Shown here one piece after another: positions 25,652-33,288 of a stretch of 64,000 bases of DNA (within the stretch, counting starts at the first letter, position 1; the number at the start of each line of letters is the position of its first letter). Location of the stretch: positions 289,510 to 353,509 of the forward strand of contig NZ_LMQN01000012.1 of assembly GCF_001425355.1 (NCBI RefSeq), given 5' to 3'. This stretch comes from Chryseobacterium sp. Leaf405 (GTDB taxonomy: Bacteria > Bacteroidota > Bacteroidia > Flavobacteriales > Weeksellaceae). The translations under genes were made by a program, and so were the position numbers. A model generated the notes under the pieces. The model saw only the letters and a list, made by a program, of their open reading frames with translations. It was not told the DNA's origin and searched no databases.

Positions 25652-27391
25652 ATGAAATCAAAATCTGTTCCTTCGAAGTTATCGAATTTTAAATTGAGAA
25701 AAATTGTTCATTATTCGCTTATCCTGTGTATTTTGCTGATACAGATAACGATAGCGGCATTTTTTTATAATGAATTTATTACCAAGAAGAATCTGACTTT
25801 TATTGAAAATCAGTTAAAAGAGATTCATTCCTTAGAAAACTTAACTGATAATTCCAAAAATGAGCTTTCCAATGCACAGGGTTTTCTGCAAAAATATGTT
25901 GTAAGTGAAAATGACCAGTATCTCAAATCTTATTTTCAGTCTTTAAATAAATTAGGAGAAAATTTAGACAGCATCAGTCTTTATGAAAGTAAGTATCCCA
26001 GATTAAAGAATATTCTTACCACTAAAAAGAATGACTCATTAGAGATTAAGAAACTAAAAGTGCTGATTGATTCAACGTATCAGTTCTCTACAACGTCTAA
26101 TCTTCAAGCAAAAAATGATTTGCCTCAATTAAAAAAGTATAATTTAGGAAATAGTTTAGACAAATTTGATTTTAATGTAGAGACGAAAACATTTGCCGAT
26201 ACGGTTAAGAAAAAAGGATTATTCGGACGTTTGGGAGATGCAATTTCCGGAAAGGAAAATGTACGTAAAGAAAGCACTGTAATTACTGTAAATAAAGGAA
26301 AAGCTCCAGATGCTGCTATGTTAAAAGCTGAATTGGACAGTATTATCAATTCAGTGGATAATCATTATTCAAAAGAGATAAAAAAGATTCAGATCAACGT
26401 TGTTGAAAAACAGAATAATAATGGGAAGGTTTATAAAATGTTCAGTAATCTTTTGCTTTACAGTAACGGTTTGATGAGTATTTATGAAGTTGCCATTAAA
26501 GATTCTAAGTCGGATCTTGAGAAGGAATTTAACAAGCAGAATTCAAAAAATAATAAAATCAGAACCTATTTAATATTCGGATCGATGATTTTGATGTTTG
26601 TTGTTTCAATACTGATTATGTTTCTGACGAGAATTGCATTTATATATGAAAGAAAACTGAAAGCCGCCAATCAACAGATTAATGAAAACCTGAATTTTAA
26701 AAACAGAATTCTGGGAATGTTGAGCCACGAATTGAGGTCTCCATTAAAAATAATCGGTCTTTTCATCAATAGAATTAATAAAAAAACGGATGATGAGAAA
26801 ATTAAAGAATATCTTAAATCAATCAGTTTCACCAATGATACTCTGCTGATACAGGCAAATCAAATCTTAGAATACACCAAAAATCAGGCGGTAGAAAATA
26901 AATTGACTCCGGTAGTTTTCAATCTTAAAAATGAAATTACCTCCATCTTAAATTCTATTGAACCTTATATAGAAACGAGAAACAATACTTTTGTTATACA
27001 CGAAAAGATAGCTCCGGAGCTTATTATTTATTCCGATAATAAAAAAATTAATCAGGTTTTTATGAATATTCTTGGGAATGCTAATAAATTTACTGAAGAC
27101 GGACAAATCACTGTAACCACAATTGCAGAACCGATAAATGAAGATGTAATAGTATTAACCACAAAAATAACAGATACGGGAGCAGGGATTTCAAAATCTG
27201 ATTTGGAAAAAATATTTGAACCATATTATCAGGGAGTTTTGTCTGAAGATGTAGAAAATCTTGGGGCCGGGTTGGGATTGAGCTTGTGTAAAGAGATTAT
27301 TGCCTTATATTCGGGAACTATTTCTGTAGAAAGTGAGGTTAATAAAGGGACGACTGTTACTTTCACGGTTAATTTAAATATTAATAAATGA
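25652..27391 (+). CDS. Membrane sensor histidine kinase
   Basis: 579 residues. TM1 at about 19-40, then a periplasmic region of about 265 residues rich in helix/coiled coil, TM2 at about 307-329. The HisKA box is GMLSHELRSPLKIIG with phospho-acceptor His near residue 357. The HATPase_c domain has NQVFMNILGNANKF (N box), DTGAGISKSDLEKIFEPYYQG and GAGLGLSLCKEI (G boxes). It overlaps the regulator gene as ATGA. The signal it detects is unknown; the large periplasmic part suggests an extracellular one. Confidence 0.93.
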   Translation: MKSKSVPSKLSNFKLRKIVHYSLILCILLIQITIAAFFYNEFITKKNLTFIENQLKEIHSLENLTDNSKNELSNAQGFLQKYVVSENDQYLKSYFQSLNKLGENLDSISLYESKYPRLKNILTTKKNDSLEIKKLKVLIDSTYQFSTTSNLQAKNDLPQLKKYNLGNSLDKFDFNVETKTFADTVKKKGLFGRLGDAISGKENVRKESTVITVNKGKAPDAAMLKAELDSIINSVDNHYSKEIKKIQINVVEKQNNNGKVYKMFSNLLLYSNGLMSIYEVAIKDSKSDLEKEFNKQNSKNNKIRTYLIFGSMILMFVVSILIMFLTRIAFIYERKLKAANQQINENLNFKNRILGMLSHELRSPLKIIGLFINRINKKTDDEKIKEYLKSISFTNDTLLIQANQILEYTKNQAVENKLTPVVFNLKNEITSILNSIEPYIETRNNTFVIHEKIAPELIIYSDNKKINQVFMNILGNANKFTEDGQITVTTIAEPINEDVIVLTTKITDTGAGISKSDLEKIFEPYYQGVLSEDVENLGAGLGLSLCKEIIALYSGTISVESEVNKGTTVTFTVNLNINK

Positions 27392-28029
27392 ATCAATTAA
27401 ATAAATCTGTTACCATTTTATTGGCAGACGATCATAGTCTTATCAGACAGGGAATTATTTTTCTCCTTGAAGATCTTGATTGGGATTATGAAGTTTTCCA
27501 TGCGTCCAGCTTACAAAAAGCGGTGGAATCCGTAAAAGAAAATCAGATAGATTTATTAATAATTGATGCTCATTTTCCTGATGGCAACAGCCTAACTGTC
27601 TTGCCTGAAATCAAAAGAATACGTCCTGAAACCAAAATCCTCGTTTTTACGGGAATTGATGAAAGCACACATTCGTTAAAATTCATGAATGCCGGAGCCA
27701 ATGGGTTTCTGAGCAAAATGAGTGAAGAAGATACGGTAAAAGAAGCCATTCTAAAGATGTTGAATCATGGTGAATATATTTCTCCTGTCACACAGGCTTT
27801 ATTGATCAATTCTATCCATAACCGTAACCTTATCAATCCGCTGTTGTCTTTAACGGAAAGAGAGCTTCAGATTGCAGAAATGTACGCAGAAGGATATGGT
27901 AATCTGGAAATTGCGAATAAACTGGATGTGAAACAAAATACCGTAAGTACGATTAAAAAAAGGATTTTCGATAAACTGAAAATTGAAAATATCGTAGAAC
28001 TGATCGATCTGATTAAAAATCATCATTAA
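27388..28029 (+). CDS. NarL/FixJ-type response regulator
   Basis: 213 residues. The receiver domain has LLADDHSLIRQG (acidic pocket), LLIIDAHFPDG with phospho-Asp near residue 59, VFTGIDE and a final Lys in GFLSKMSEEDT. The C-terminal LuxR helix-turn-helix is LTERELQIAEMYAEGYGNLEIANKLDVKQNTVSTIKKRIFDKL (about residues 154-197). It is the partner of the upstream kinase. The only unusual DNA close by is the micro-ORF region just downstream, which starts with a palindrome that such a dimeric regulator could bind. Confidence 0.94.
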   Translation: MNQLNKSVTILLADDHSLIRQGIIFLLEDLDWDYEVFHASSLQKAVESVKENQIDLLIIDAHFPDGNSLTVLPEIKRIRPETKILVFTGIDESTHSLKFMNAGANGFLSKMSEEDTVKEAILKMLNHGEYISPVTQALLINSIHNRNLINPLLSLTERELQIAEMYAEGYGNLEIANKLDVKQNTVSTIKKRIFDKLKIENIVELIDLIKNHH

Positions 28030-28056
28030 AGCCTTTAATGATTAAAAATATGAATC

Positions 28057-28078
28057 GTTGTAGATAAATATCTACAAC
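28057..28078. promoter_or_regulatory. Perfect 10-2-10 palindrome downstream of the response regulator
   Basis: GTTGTAGATA (28057-28066), two bases, then its exact complement (28069-28078). No T run follows, so it is not a standard terminator. It lies 53 bases upstream of a good -7 box (28131) and 28 bases after the regulator stop. An operator for the NarL-type regulator is a reasonable inference; a weak hairpin ending the operon is the alternative. Confidence 0.6.
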
Positions 28079-28130
28079 TGTTGCGATATATATCTAAATC
28101 AATTATTCTTATCGTATATCCATCTCTTCC

Positions 28131-28138
28131 TATCTTTG
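28131..28138 (+). promoter_or_regulatory. -7 box upstream of the micro-ORF array
   Basis: TATCTTTG matches TAnnTTTG exactly. The first micro-ORF starts 37 bases downstream. No TTG is seen at -33, which would fit a promoter that depends on an activator. Confidence 0.6.
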
Positions 28139-28175
28139 AATCAAATAAAAACAACAAAATAATCACTGAAAAAAA

Positions 28176-28223
28176 ATGAATTCAGCCTTCACAAAAATTA
28201 TTAAAAACACACATGTCCTTTAA
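28176..28223 (+). CDS. Micro-ORF 0 (15 codons), putative
   Basis: ATG after a run of A, encoding MNSAFTKIIKNTHVL and TAA. It is the first ORF after the -7 box. It shares no sequence with the later repeated micro-ORFs. Translation is inferred only from position and start context. Confidence 0.3.
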   Translation: MNSAFTKIIKNTHVL

Positions 28224-28252
28224 AAAATTATATTGGTTTTGACAAAACACAA

Positions 28253-28327
28253 ATGATGAAAACAAACACAAATGAAGTTGAAGGCTGTAATGATGAAAAA
28301 GAACAAATTTCGGTTTTAAAACACTGA
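28253..28327 (+). CDS. Micro-ORF A (24 codons), putative
   Basis: Starts ATGATGAAA and encodes MMKTNTNEVEGCNDEKEQIS then VLKH. Its TGA overlaps the ATG of the next micro-ORF (TGATGATG), the arrangement used for coupled translation. The peptide is acidic with one Cys. No homologue recognised. Confidence 0.4.
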   Translation: MMKTNTNEVEGCNDEKEQISVLKH

Positions 28328-28386
28328 TGATGAAAAATTTAGGTATCATAATTACAGAGTTTAACCACTCTGTAATTGGTACTTAA
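28327..28386 (+). CDS. Micro-ORF 1 (19 codons), repeat unit 1
   Basis: ATGATGAAA start; encodes MMKNLGIIITEFNHSVIGT and TAA. Codons 5-19 form a hairpin (28341-28384). Eleven of 19 residues are the same in units 2 and 3, including the ITEFN block. Confidence 0.45.
   Translation: MMKNLGIIITEFNHSVIGT
28341..28384 (+). ncRNA. Structured hairpin, unit 1
   Basis: AGGTATC pairs with GGTACTT (7 bp, two G.U), a two-base AT bulge, then AATTACAGAG with CTCTGTAATT (10 bp), loop TTTAACCA. Compared with units 2 and 3, the first pair of the inner stem is A-T here and G-C there; other stem differences are also pairing-compatible. No T run follows, so it is not a terminator. Confidence 0.65.
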
Positions 28387-28464
28387 AAAAACAAAACACA
28401 AAAACACACAAATAATGAAGAATGCAAATGCCTAAAAATTAATGTTTCGATCTATTAAACACTA

Positions 28465-28524
28465 ATGATGAAAATTCAAAGTATCATGATTACAGAGTTT
28501 AACCGCTCTGTAGTCGATACTTAA
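28465..28524 (+). CDS. Micro-ORF 2 (19 codons), repeat unit 2
   Basis: Encodes MMKIQSIMITEFNRSVVDT and TAA, same length and start as unit 1, 138 bases downstream of it. Downstream, inside the same unit, a shorter ATGATGAAG ORF (28551-28574, MMKKYKC) follows. Confidence 0.45.
   Translation: MMKIQSIMITEFNRSVVDT
28479..28522 (+). ncRNA. Structured hairpin, unit 2
   Basis: AAGTATC with GATACTT (7 bp perfect), AT bulge, GATTACAGAG with CTCTGTAGTC (10 bp, one G.U), loop TTTAACCG. Same fold as unit 1. Confidence 0.65.
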
Positions 28525-28604
28525 GAAAACAAAACACAAAAACACACAAAATGATGAAGAAATACAAATGCTGAAAAATTAATATTTCGATCTCTTAAAC
28601 ACTA

Positions 28605-28664
28605 ATGATGAAAATTCAAAGTATCATGATTACAGAGTTTAACCGCTCTGTAGTCGATACTTAA
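28605..28664 (+). CDS. Micro-ORF 3 (19 codons), repeat unit 3
   Basis: Identical at the base level to micro-ORF 2 and 140 bases downstream of it, so the copy is recent or is kept homogeneous. Encodes MMKIQSIMITEFNRSVVDT. Confidence 0.45.
   Translation: MMKIQSIMITEFNRSVVDT
28619..28662 (+). ncRNA. Structured hairpin, unit 3
   Basis: Same bases and fold as the unit 2 hairpin. Confidence 0.65.
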
Positions 28665-28725
28665 ACAAACACAAAACACACCAGCTTTATAATTAACCTT
28701 ACAAAAAGCAATGATGAAAAATCAA

Positions 28726-28757
28726 ACCTCCGGAATTTCCGGAGGTTCTTTGTTTTT
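28726..28757 (+). terminator. Terminator closing the micro-ORF array
   Basis: ACCTCCGGA (28726-28734), three-base loop, TCCGGAGGT (28738-28746), then a T-rich run. GC-rich and perfect. An ATGATGAAA ORF starts at 28711 and runs into it. Confidence 0.92.
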
Positions 28758-28924
28758 AATTACTGACCTAAGAAACAAAACATAATTAAAAACTAGATTG
28801 TATTGAAAAATTTACTATTGTTAGAATTGTCATAACATTTAATATTCTATTTATGAACTATAAAGATTATCTTAATGTTATAAGTAAGACAATAAGGATC
28901 TGAAAACTATTACATGTAAAAAAA

Positions 28925-28956
28925 AATATGCCTGAAAATTTTTCAGACATATTTTA
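28925..28956 (-). terminator. Terminator after the DUF3108 gene
   Basis: ATATGcCTGAAAA pairs with TTTTCAGaCATAT with one mismatch, and A/T runs on both sides. It ends the minus-strand DUF3108 transcript. Confidence 0.8.
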
Positions 28957-28975
28957 AATAAGATTAATACTATTT

Positions 28976-29746
28976 TTATTTTGTAAATCTTAAAGGATAT
29001 TTCACATTTTTAAAATCATCAATACTTGCCTTTAAAGATCCTACAGCTAATTCTGCTTTTAAAAGCATAGGGACGTGGTTGGCATCATTACTAACCCACA
29101 TCGTTACCCCTTCTTTTTCTTTGAAAACCCTTCCGCTTTTTACCGACGGTATTATTTTCAAACAATTAATTGTTCCAAATTTTGTTTTAAGATTTTCCGT
29201 TCCTGTTACTTTTAGTTGGAATGGGAACATTTCATCATCAATCCATACATTCATATTAATAATAGTTCCAACTCTTAATTCGGCAGAACTTTTACTTCTC
29301 AAATAGTAAAAGCAAGATAACATATCCTGAACTCCTCTTACAGATCTTATAACTTTCGATCCGTTTGCCGGAGTTTTTTTATCAGTTAAAATTAGAGTAT
29401 TATTGTCATGATTGAAGACCGTTTCAAAATGCTGACGGTAGCTTCCTTCCTTCACATTTCTTACATAGAAGCTGGGAAGTCCGGTATTCATATTGATATA
29501 ACTTTCATAAAAATCTTCTACTTTAAAAAATGCTTTTACTGCACCGGTTGTTGCCCCGGTTCCTCTTACATGAAGATGCGGAACACCTCTGTAATTAGTT
29601 TTCTGAGCAACAAGATTAGCCGTTCCTGCGTTCAGAAATCCGTAATGAATTCTTAATGTAATAGACTCACCATCTGCAATATTATCTATCTGACCGAAGC
29701 CTAAAAAGAATACAAATAGGGTTAAAAGATTCAAAATTTTCTTCAT
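28976..29746 (-). CDS. DUF3108 domain-containing periplasmic protein
   Basis: 256 residues with signal peptide (ILNLLTLFVFFLGFGQ). The mature part matches DUF3108: ESITLRIHYGFLNAGTANLVAQ, FKVEDFYESYINMNTGLPSFYVRNVKEGSYR, VQDMLSCFYYLRS, VWIDDEMFPFQLKVTGTENLKTKFGTINCLKI, VTMWVSNDANHVPMLLKAELAVGS. Function unknown; a barrel-like fold related to lipoprotein carriers is often proposed. It is convergent with the micro-ORF region. Confidence 0.9.
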   Translation of the reverse strand: MKKILNLLTLFVFFLGFGQIDNIADGESITLRIHYGFLNAGTANLVAQKTNYRGVPHLHVRGTGATTGAVKAFFKVEDFYESYINMNTGLPSFYVRNVKEGSYRQHFETVFNHDNNTLILTDKKTPANGSKVIRSVRGVQDMLSCFYYLRSKSSAELRVGTIINMNVWIDDEMFPFQLKVTGTENLKTKFGTINCLKIIPSVKSGRVFKEKEGVTMWVSNDANHVPMLLKAELAVGSLKASIDDFKNVKYPLRFTK

Positions 29747-29861
29747 AAGTAAATTTTTACAAAAAGGTTGCCAATTTTAAAAACGCTAAAATTAAAGGGA
29801 TATTTGATAAATCTCAGTTTTTTATTTAGAATGAATTAAATATGCTTCGCATTAAAATTAG

Positions 29862-29869
29862 TAAATTTG
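29862..29869 (+). promoter_or_regulatory. -7 box of the ferredoxin reductase operon
   Basis: TAAATTTG matches TAnnTTTG, 33 bases before the ATG at 29903. No clear -33. Confidence 0.55.
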
Positions 29870-29902
29870 CAGCCACAAGTATAATTAAATTATCTTATTA
29901 TT

Positions 29903-30958
29903 ATGATAACGACCGATATATTGATCATAGGAGCCGGCCCGACTGGACTTTTTGCTGTTTTTGAAGCAGGTTTATTAAAAATGAAGTGTCATATTATTGA
30001 TGCACTTCCTCAACCGGGAGGACAATTGGCTGAGCTTTATCCAAAGAAACCTATTTTCGATATTCCAGGTTATCCGTCTGTAAATGCAGGTGAATTGGTA
30101 GATAATTTAATGGAACAGATCAAGCAGTTTCAACCGGGATTTACTTTGGGAGAAACGGCCATTTCTTATACTAAAGTTGATGATGAATGGTTTGAAGTGG
30201 TTACTAATAAAGGAACTGTTCACAGATGTAAAGCAATTGCTATTGCCGGTGGTTTGGGAACTTTTGAACCTAGAAAGCCGACGATGGACAATGTTACAGA
30301 TTACGAAGAAAAAGGATTAGAATATTTTGTAAAAGAACCTGAGCATTTCAGAAATAAAAAAGTAGTAATCGCCGGAGGTGGAGATTCTGCACTGGATTGG
30401 AGTGTTTTCTTATCGAATGTAGCAAGCGAAGTTACGTTGATTCACAGAAGAAACGAGTTCCGTGGAGCTTTGGATTCTGTTGAGAAAGTTCAGGATTTGA
30501 AAAATCAGGGGAAAATTAAATTAATTACTCCTGCAGAAGTTACAGCGATAAAAGGTGACGGAAAAGTAGAAGCAATTACGGTTGCAGTTGACGGTCAAGA
30601 TCCTTATGATATAGAAACTGATTATTTTATTCCATTATTTGGATTGACTCCAAAGTTGGGTGAAATTTCTCAATGGGGATTAAATATCGAGAAAAATGCA
30701 ATTGTTGTAAATAATGCTTTAGATTATCAAACCAATATCGAAGGAATTTACGCAATCGGAGACATCAACACGTATCCTGGAAAATTGAAGTTGATTCTTT
30801 GTGGTTTCCACGAAGCGACTTTGATGTGCCAGAGTGTTTATAACAGACTGAATCCAGGTAAAAAATTCGTATTAAAGTACACAACAGTAAGTGGTGTAGA
30901 CGGATTTGACGGAAGCAGAAAAGAAGCTGAGAAAGCGGTTGTGAAAAAAATTGACTAA
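29903..30958 (+). CDS. Ferredoxin/flavodoxin-NADP reductase (thioredoxin reductase-like type)
   Basis: 351 residues. FAD-binding GAGPTGLFAVFEAGLLKMKCHIIDALPQPGGQL at the N-terminus, NADPH-binding VIAGGGDSALDWSVFLSN in the centre, and the C-terminal AIGDINTYPGKLKLILCGFHEATLMCQS. It lacks the CxxC of thioredoxin reductase, as in the Bacillus YumC type. It passes electrons between NADPH and ferredoxin, and a ferredoxin gene follows 84 bases downstream. Confidence 0.93.
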   Translation: MITTDILIIGAGPTGLFAVFEAGLLKMKCHIIDALPQPGGQLAELYPKKPIFDIPGYPSVNAGELVDNLMEQIKQFQPGFTLGETAISYTKVDDEWFEVVTNKGTVHRCKAIAIAGGLGTFEPRKPTMDNVTDYEEKGLEYFVKEPEHFRNKKVVIAGGGDSALDWSVFLSNVASEVTLIHRRNEFRGALDSVEKVQDLKNQGKIKLITPAEVTAIKGDGKVEAITVAVDGQDPYDIETDYFIPLFGLTPKLGEISQWGLNIEKNAIVVNNALDYQTNIEGIYAIGDINTYPGKLKLILCGFHEATLMCQSVYNRLNPGKKFVLKYTTVSGVDGFDGSRKEAEKAVVKKID

Positions 30959-31042
30959 ATTTGTTGCCAATTGACGGGGATTAGTTGTTAGTTAAAACTT
31001 GCTTTTACCATCAACTTACCAATAATTAAGAATCAACAAAAA

Positions 31043-31372
31043 ATGAGCGATATAAATATAAAAATCACCGATAGGGAAGGAGTTACCCATGATGTTGTAG
31101 CGCCAACGGATATGTCCATGAACTTAATGGAAATCATCCGTTCTTATGAATTGGCAGAAGAGGGAACAATCGGAGTTTGTGGAGGAATGGCGATGTGTGC
31201 TTCTTGTCAGGTTTACGTGATAAACGATCCCGGACTTGAGCCAATGGGCGATGAAGAAGATGCCATGCTCGGTGAAGCTTTCCATGTAAAAGAAAACAGC
31301 AGATTGGGTTGCCAATTGCATATGGCGATGGAAATGGAAGGGCTGGAAGTGGAAATTGCTCCTTATCCTTAG
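31043..31372 (+). CDS. 2Fe-2S ferredoxin
   Basis: 109 residues with the adrenodoxin-type cluster motif: GVCGGMAMCASCQVYV gives three Cys (Cx5Cx2C) and RLGCQLHMAMEMEGLEVEI the fourth. DMSMNLMEIIRS and PMGDEEDAML are also typical. It is the natural electron partner of the reductase just upstream. The gene ends 20 bases before a strong terminator. Confidence 0.94.
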   Translation: MSDINIKITDREGVTHDVVAPTDMSMNLMEIIRSYELAEEGTIGVCGGMAMCASCQVYVINDPGLEPMGDEEDAMLGEAFHVKENSRLGCQLHMAMEMEGLEVEIAPYP

Positions 31373-31393
31373 AAATTTTTAAGTTAAAATATA

Positions 31394-31427
31394 AACCTCC
31401 CGAAGATTTTCTTTGGGAGGTTTTTTG
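31394..31427 (+). terminator. Terminator after the ferredoxin gene
   Basis: AACCTCCC and GGGAGGTT close a stem extended by pairs GAAGA/TCTTT, followed by six T. Confidence 0.9.
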
Positions 31428-31430
31428 TGA

Positions 31431-31634
31431 TTAAATAAAATTTTGTTTCCGAAAATTATTATCCTCGAAATAACTTCCAATAGCTAAACAACTAACATTA
31501 ATCAATATATTTTTATTGTTATAAGTTATGCTTTTAACGAAGCAAATTGTAGTTATTACTTTTTTGCCCATTAAATGACTTCCCCATGCTGAATTTGGGG
31601 TTGCTTCATAAGCGTCAAATTCAAATTCAATCAT
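31431..31634 (-). CDS. Small protein coupled to an HNH nuclease gene
   Basis: 67 residues (MIEFEFDAYEATPNSAWGSHLMGKKV...). The ATG overlaps the TGA of the HNH gene (ATGA) and the frame stops just before the terminator at 31394. That position is what one expects for a real last gene of an operon. No family recognised; it could be an accessory or immunity partner, but nothing in the sequence says so. Confidence 0.5.
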   Translation of the reverse strand: MIEFEFDAYEATPNSAWGSHLMGKKVITTICFVKSITYNNKNILINVSCLAIGSYFEDNNFRKQNFI

Positions 31635-32506
31635 GATACCTTTCTTTTTATAATAACAAATTCTTTTTGATTAATTCCATTTGTTTTTTTTGTAATATTC
31701 TTAAAATAAAATCCGATTTGAATAGAGATATAGCTACCAACTTTTACGAGAGATTTTATTTGTTCTCTACTAAATTTATCAGTTAAATCTATCAATGAAA
31801 TATTTTGCAAAACATTATCGAAAAGTTCTTTCATATAATTGTATAATAAATAACCATCACTGAAACTATAAAACTGGCTTTTAAAGCTATCTTTTATTCC
31901 AAATGTACCTAATTCATTTATTAAACCTAATTCTTTTGTTATTTTAGAAAATCTATAATTTTTATAATCTAAATTACTAGCAAAAAATAATTCGAAAATT
32001 CTATTATGATTAAAGTAATCCCATCTAGCTCCATCAATTAATGTTAAGCCTAAGATAGCTTTCGCATCTGAATTTTTTACTGAATTTAACCATTCACTTT
32101 TTGCATGTAGAATATCTACTGGTTTCAAGTTTAGACTTAGTCCTTTTTTAGTATGTGCATCATTATGATGCTCTAAACATAACACAACAAGATTTTCTTC
32201 TGAATGATCTTTTCTATAATGCCATTCTTTAATATGATGAATGATGATAGATTTATTATTATTTCTACAAATACAACAAGTTCTTTTAGAATCGTAAAGC
32301 AATTTTACAATTGTTTTCGTAGGTATTGGTGGTCTATCTTCTTTTAAAATATTAGATATAATTTTTTCAGGGATGTTTATTTTTAATAACGAGTCTTTAT
32401 CTAAATTTTTCAATTTTGTTAAATTATATCCATTTTCTAAAAGCTGTTTTGCTAAATTTGAATCAAATCCTCTTGAAAGTAAAGTATTAAACGACCTATT
32501 ATTCAT
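31631..32506 (-). CDS. HNH endonuclease domain protein
   Basis: 291 residues from MNNRSFNTLLSRGF, two bases after the stop of the preceding gene. Residues about 1-60 are a helix-hairpin-helix-like region (FDSNLAKQLLENGYNLTKLKNLDKDSL). The HNH core is at about 80-125: CCICRNNNKSIIIHHIKEWHYR, NLVVLCLEHHNDAHTK, with the Cys pair, catalytic HH and zinc-finger positions. The C-terminal 150 residues are unrecognised. AT content is high. It is likely a DNA nuclease, perhaps part of a defence function, but no modification enzyme is nearby. Confidence 0.85.
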   Translation of the reverse strand: MNNRSFNTLLSRGFDSNLAKQLLENGYNLTKLKNLDKDSLLKINIPEKIISNILKEDRPPIPTKTIVKLLYDSKRTCCICRNNNKSIIIHHIKEWHYRKDHSEENLVVLCLEHHNDAHTKKGLSLNLKPVDILHAKSEWLNSVKNSDAKAILGLTLIDGARWDYFNHNRIFELFFASNLDYKNYRFSKITKELGLINELGTFGIKDSFKSQFYSFSDGYLLYNYMKELFDNVLQNISLIDLTDKFSREQIKSLVKVGSYISIQIGFYFKNITKKTNGINQKEFVIIKRKVS

Positions 32507-32508
32507 AA

Positions 32509-33090
32509 TTAAACCTTCTCTTTTGAAATCCACTTCCCAACCGTTGGAGCTTCATAATTTTTCATCATTTCCAACAAATCTTCAATATCATCACTAATCA
32601 ACAGCATATCACGATTAATCTGCTTTAAAAATCCTTTATCAACCATCGTTTGGACCAACTTAATTAAATCATCATAAAATCCATCAATATTGAAAAGAGC
32701 GATAGGTTTTTTATGAAGTCCGAGTTGTGACCACGTGATCATTTCGAAAAACTCTTCCATCGTTCCGTAGCCGCCGGGAAGAACGATCACGCCGTCGCAA
32801 AGTTCATTCATTTTGGTTTTTCGCTCGTGCATGGTTTCCACTAAAATTAATTCTGTCAATCCTTTATGAGCAATTTCTTTGGATTGTAAAAATTGGGGAA
32901 GAACGCCGATTACTTTTCCGTTATTGTTCAAAGCTCCGTCTGCAACGGCTTTCATTAATCCCGTGTTTGAACCTCCGTAAACCAATTGTATATTTTGTTG
33001 TGCTAAAGTCTGCCCAAGTAAAGTTGCCTGTTCTTCGAAAATAGAATCCGAACCAAAGCTTGATCCGCAGAATACTGTGATGCTTTTCAT
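32509..33090 (-). CDS. LOG family (TIGR00730) nucleoside 5'-monophosphate phosphoribohydrolase
   Basis: 193 residues with the Rossmann-like LOG fold: VFCGSSFGSD at the start, YGGSNTGLMKAVADGALNNNGKVIGVLP, and the catalytic PGGYGTMEEFFEMITWSQLG. Members remove the base from cytokinin nucleotides or AMP-like substrates. The HNH gene follows directly, but the pairing may be accidental. Confidence 0.94.
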   Translation of the reverse strand: MKSITVFCGSSFGSDSIFEEQATLLGQTLAQQNIQLVYGGSNTGLMKAVADGALNNNGKVIGVLPQFLQSKEIAHKGLTELILVETMHERKTKMNELCDGVIVLPGGYGTMEEFFEMITWSQLGLHKKPIALFNIDGFYDDLIKLVQTMVDKGFLKQINRDMLLISDDIEDLLEMMKNYEAPTVGKWISKEKV

Positions 33091-33111
33091 TGTTTAAAAT
33101 TTGTTTTAGTT

Positions 33112-33210
33112 AGATGCTTCGACAGGCTCAGCATGACATTTCTCTAATACTGACTGTATTATTTAGAAAACAGTTTGTAGCGGTGTCATGCTGAGCCTGT
33201 CGAAGCATCT
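33112..33210. repeat. ~99-bp element with 27-bp perfect terminal inverted repeats
   Basis: The left arm starts AGATGCTTCGACAGGCTCAG (33112-33138) and is perfectly complementary to 33184-33210. A related copy lies at 59045-59144, with similar middle sequence (CATTTCT..TAATACT.ACTG). No ORF inside. It is a REP/MITE-like intergenic element. Confidence 0.9.
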
Positions 33211-33288
33211 CATCTTTGTTTTTTTTAATAAACTAAAAATATCCAAAATCAAGCGACTTTGGATATTCAATATAGCAATTTTGCAATT

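Larger units (their letters stand above)
28327..28677 (+). repeat. Tandem ~139-bp repeat, three units
   Basis: Units start at 28327, 28465 and 28605 (periods 138 and 140); the third is shortened. Each holds ATGATGAAA, a 44-base hairpin, TAA, then a C/A-rich linker containing AAACACAAAA-type runs. In the first two units a second small ATG ORF and a TTTCGATCT-TTAAACACT segment lead into the next unit. Confidence 0.9.
28030..28975. other. 946-bp interval without a conventional gene
   Basis: The interval holds, in order: palindrome, -7 box, micro-ORFs, tandem structured repeats and terminator (listed one by one), then about 160 AT-rich bases (28758-28920) in which I see nothing, then the terminator of the minus-strand gene at 28976. 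A promoter-to-terminator span of about 620 bases suggests one transcript. Confidence 0.75.

Noticed and set aside
28327..28677. Tandem repeats as a CRISPR array
   Set aside because: Period is about 139 bp, there are only three units, units 2 and 3 share most of their length rather than having unique spacers, and no cas gene is near.
29408..29656. Plus-strand frame opposite DUF3108
   Set aside because: Antisense to a recognised family and lacking any start context.
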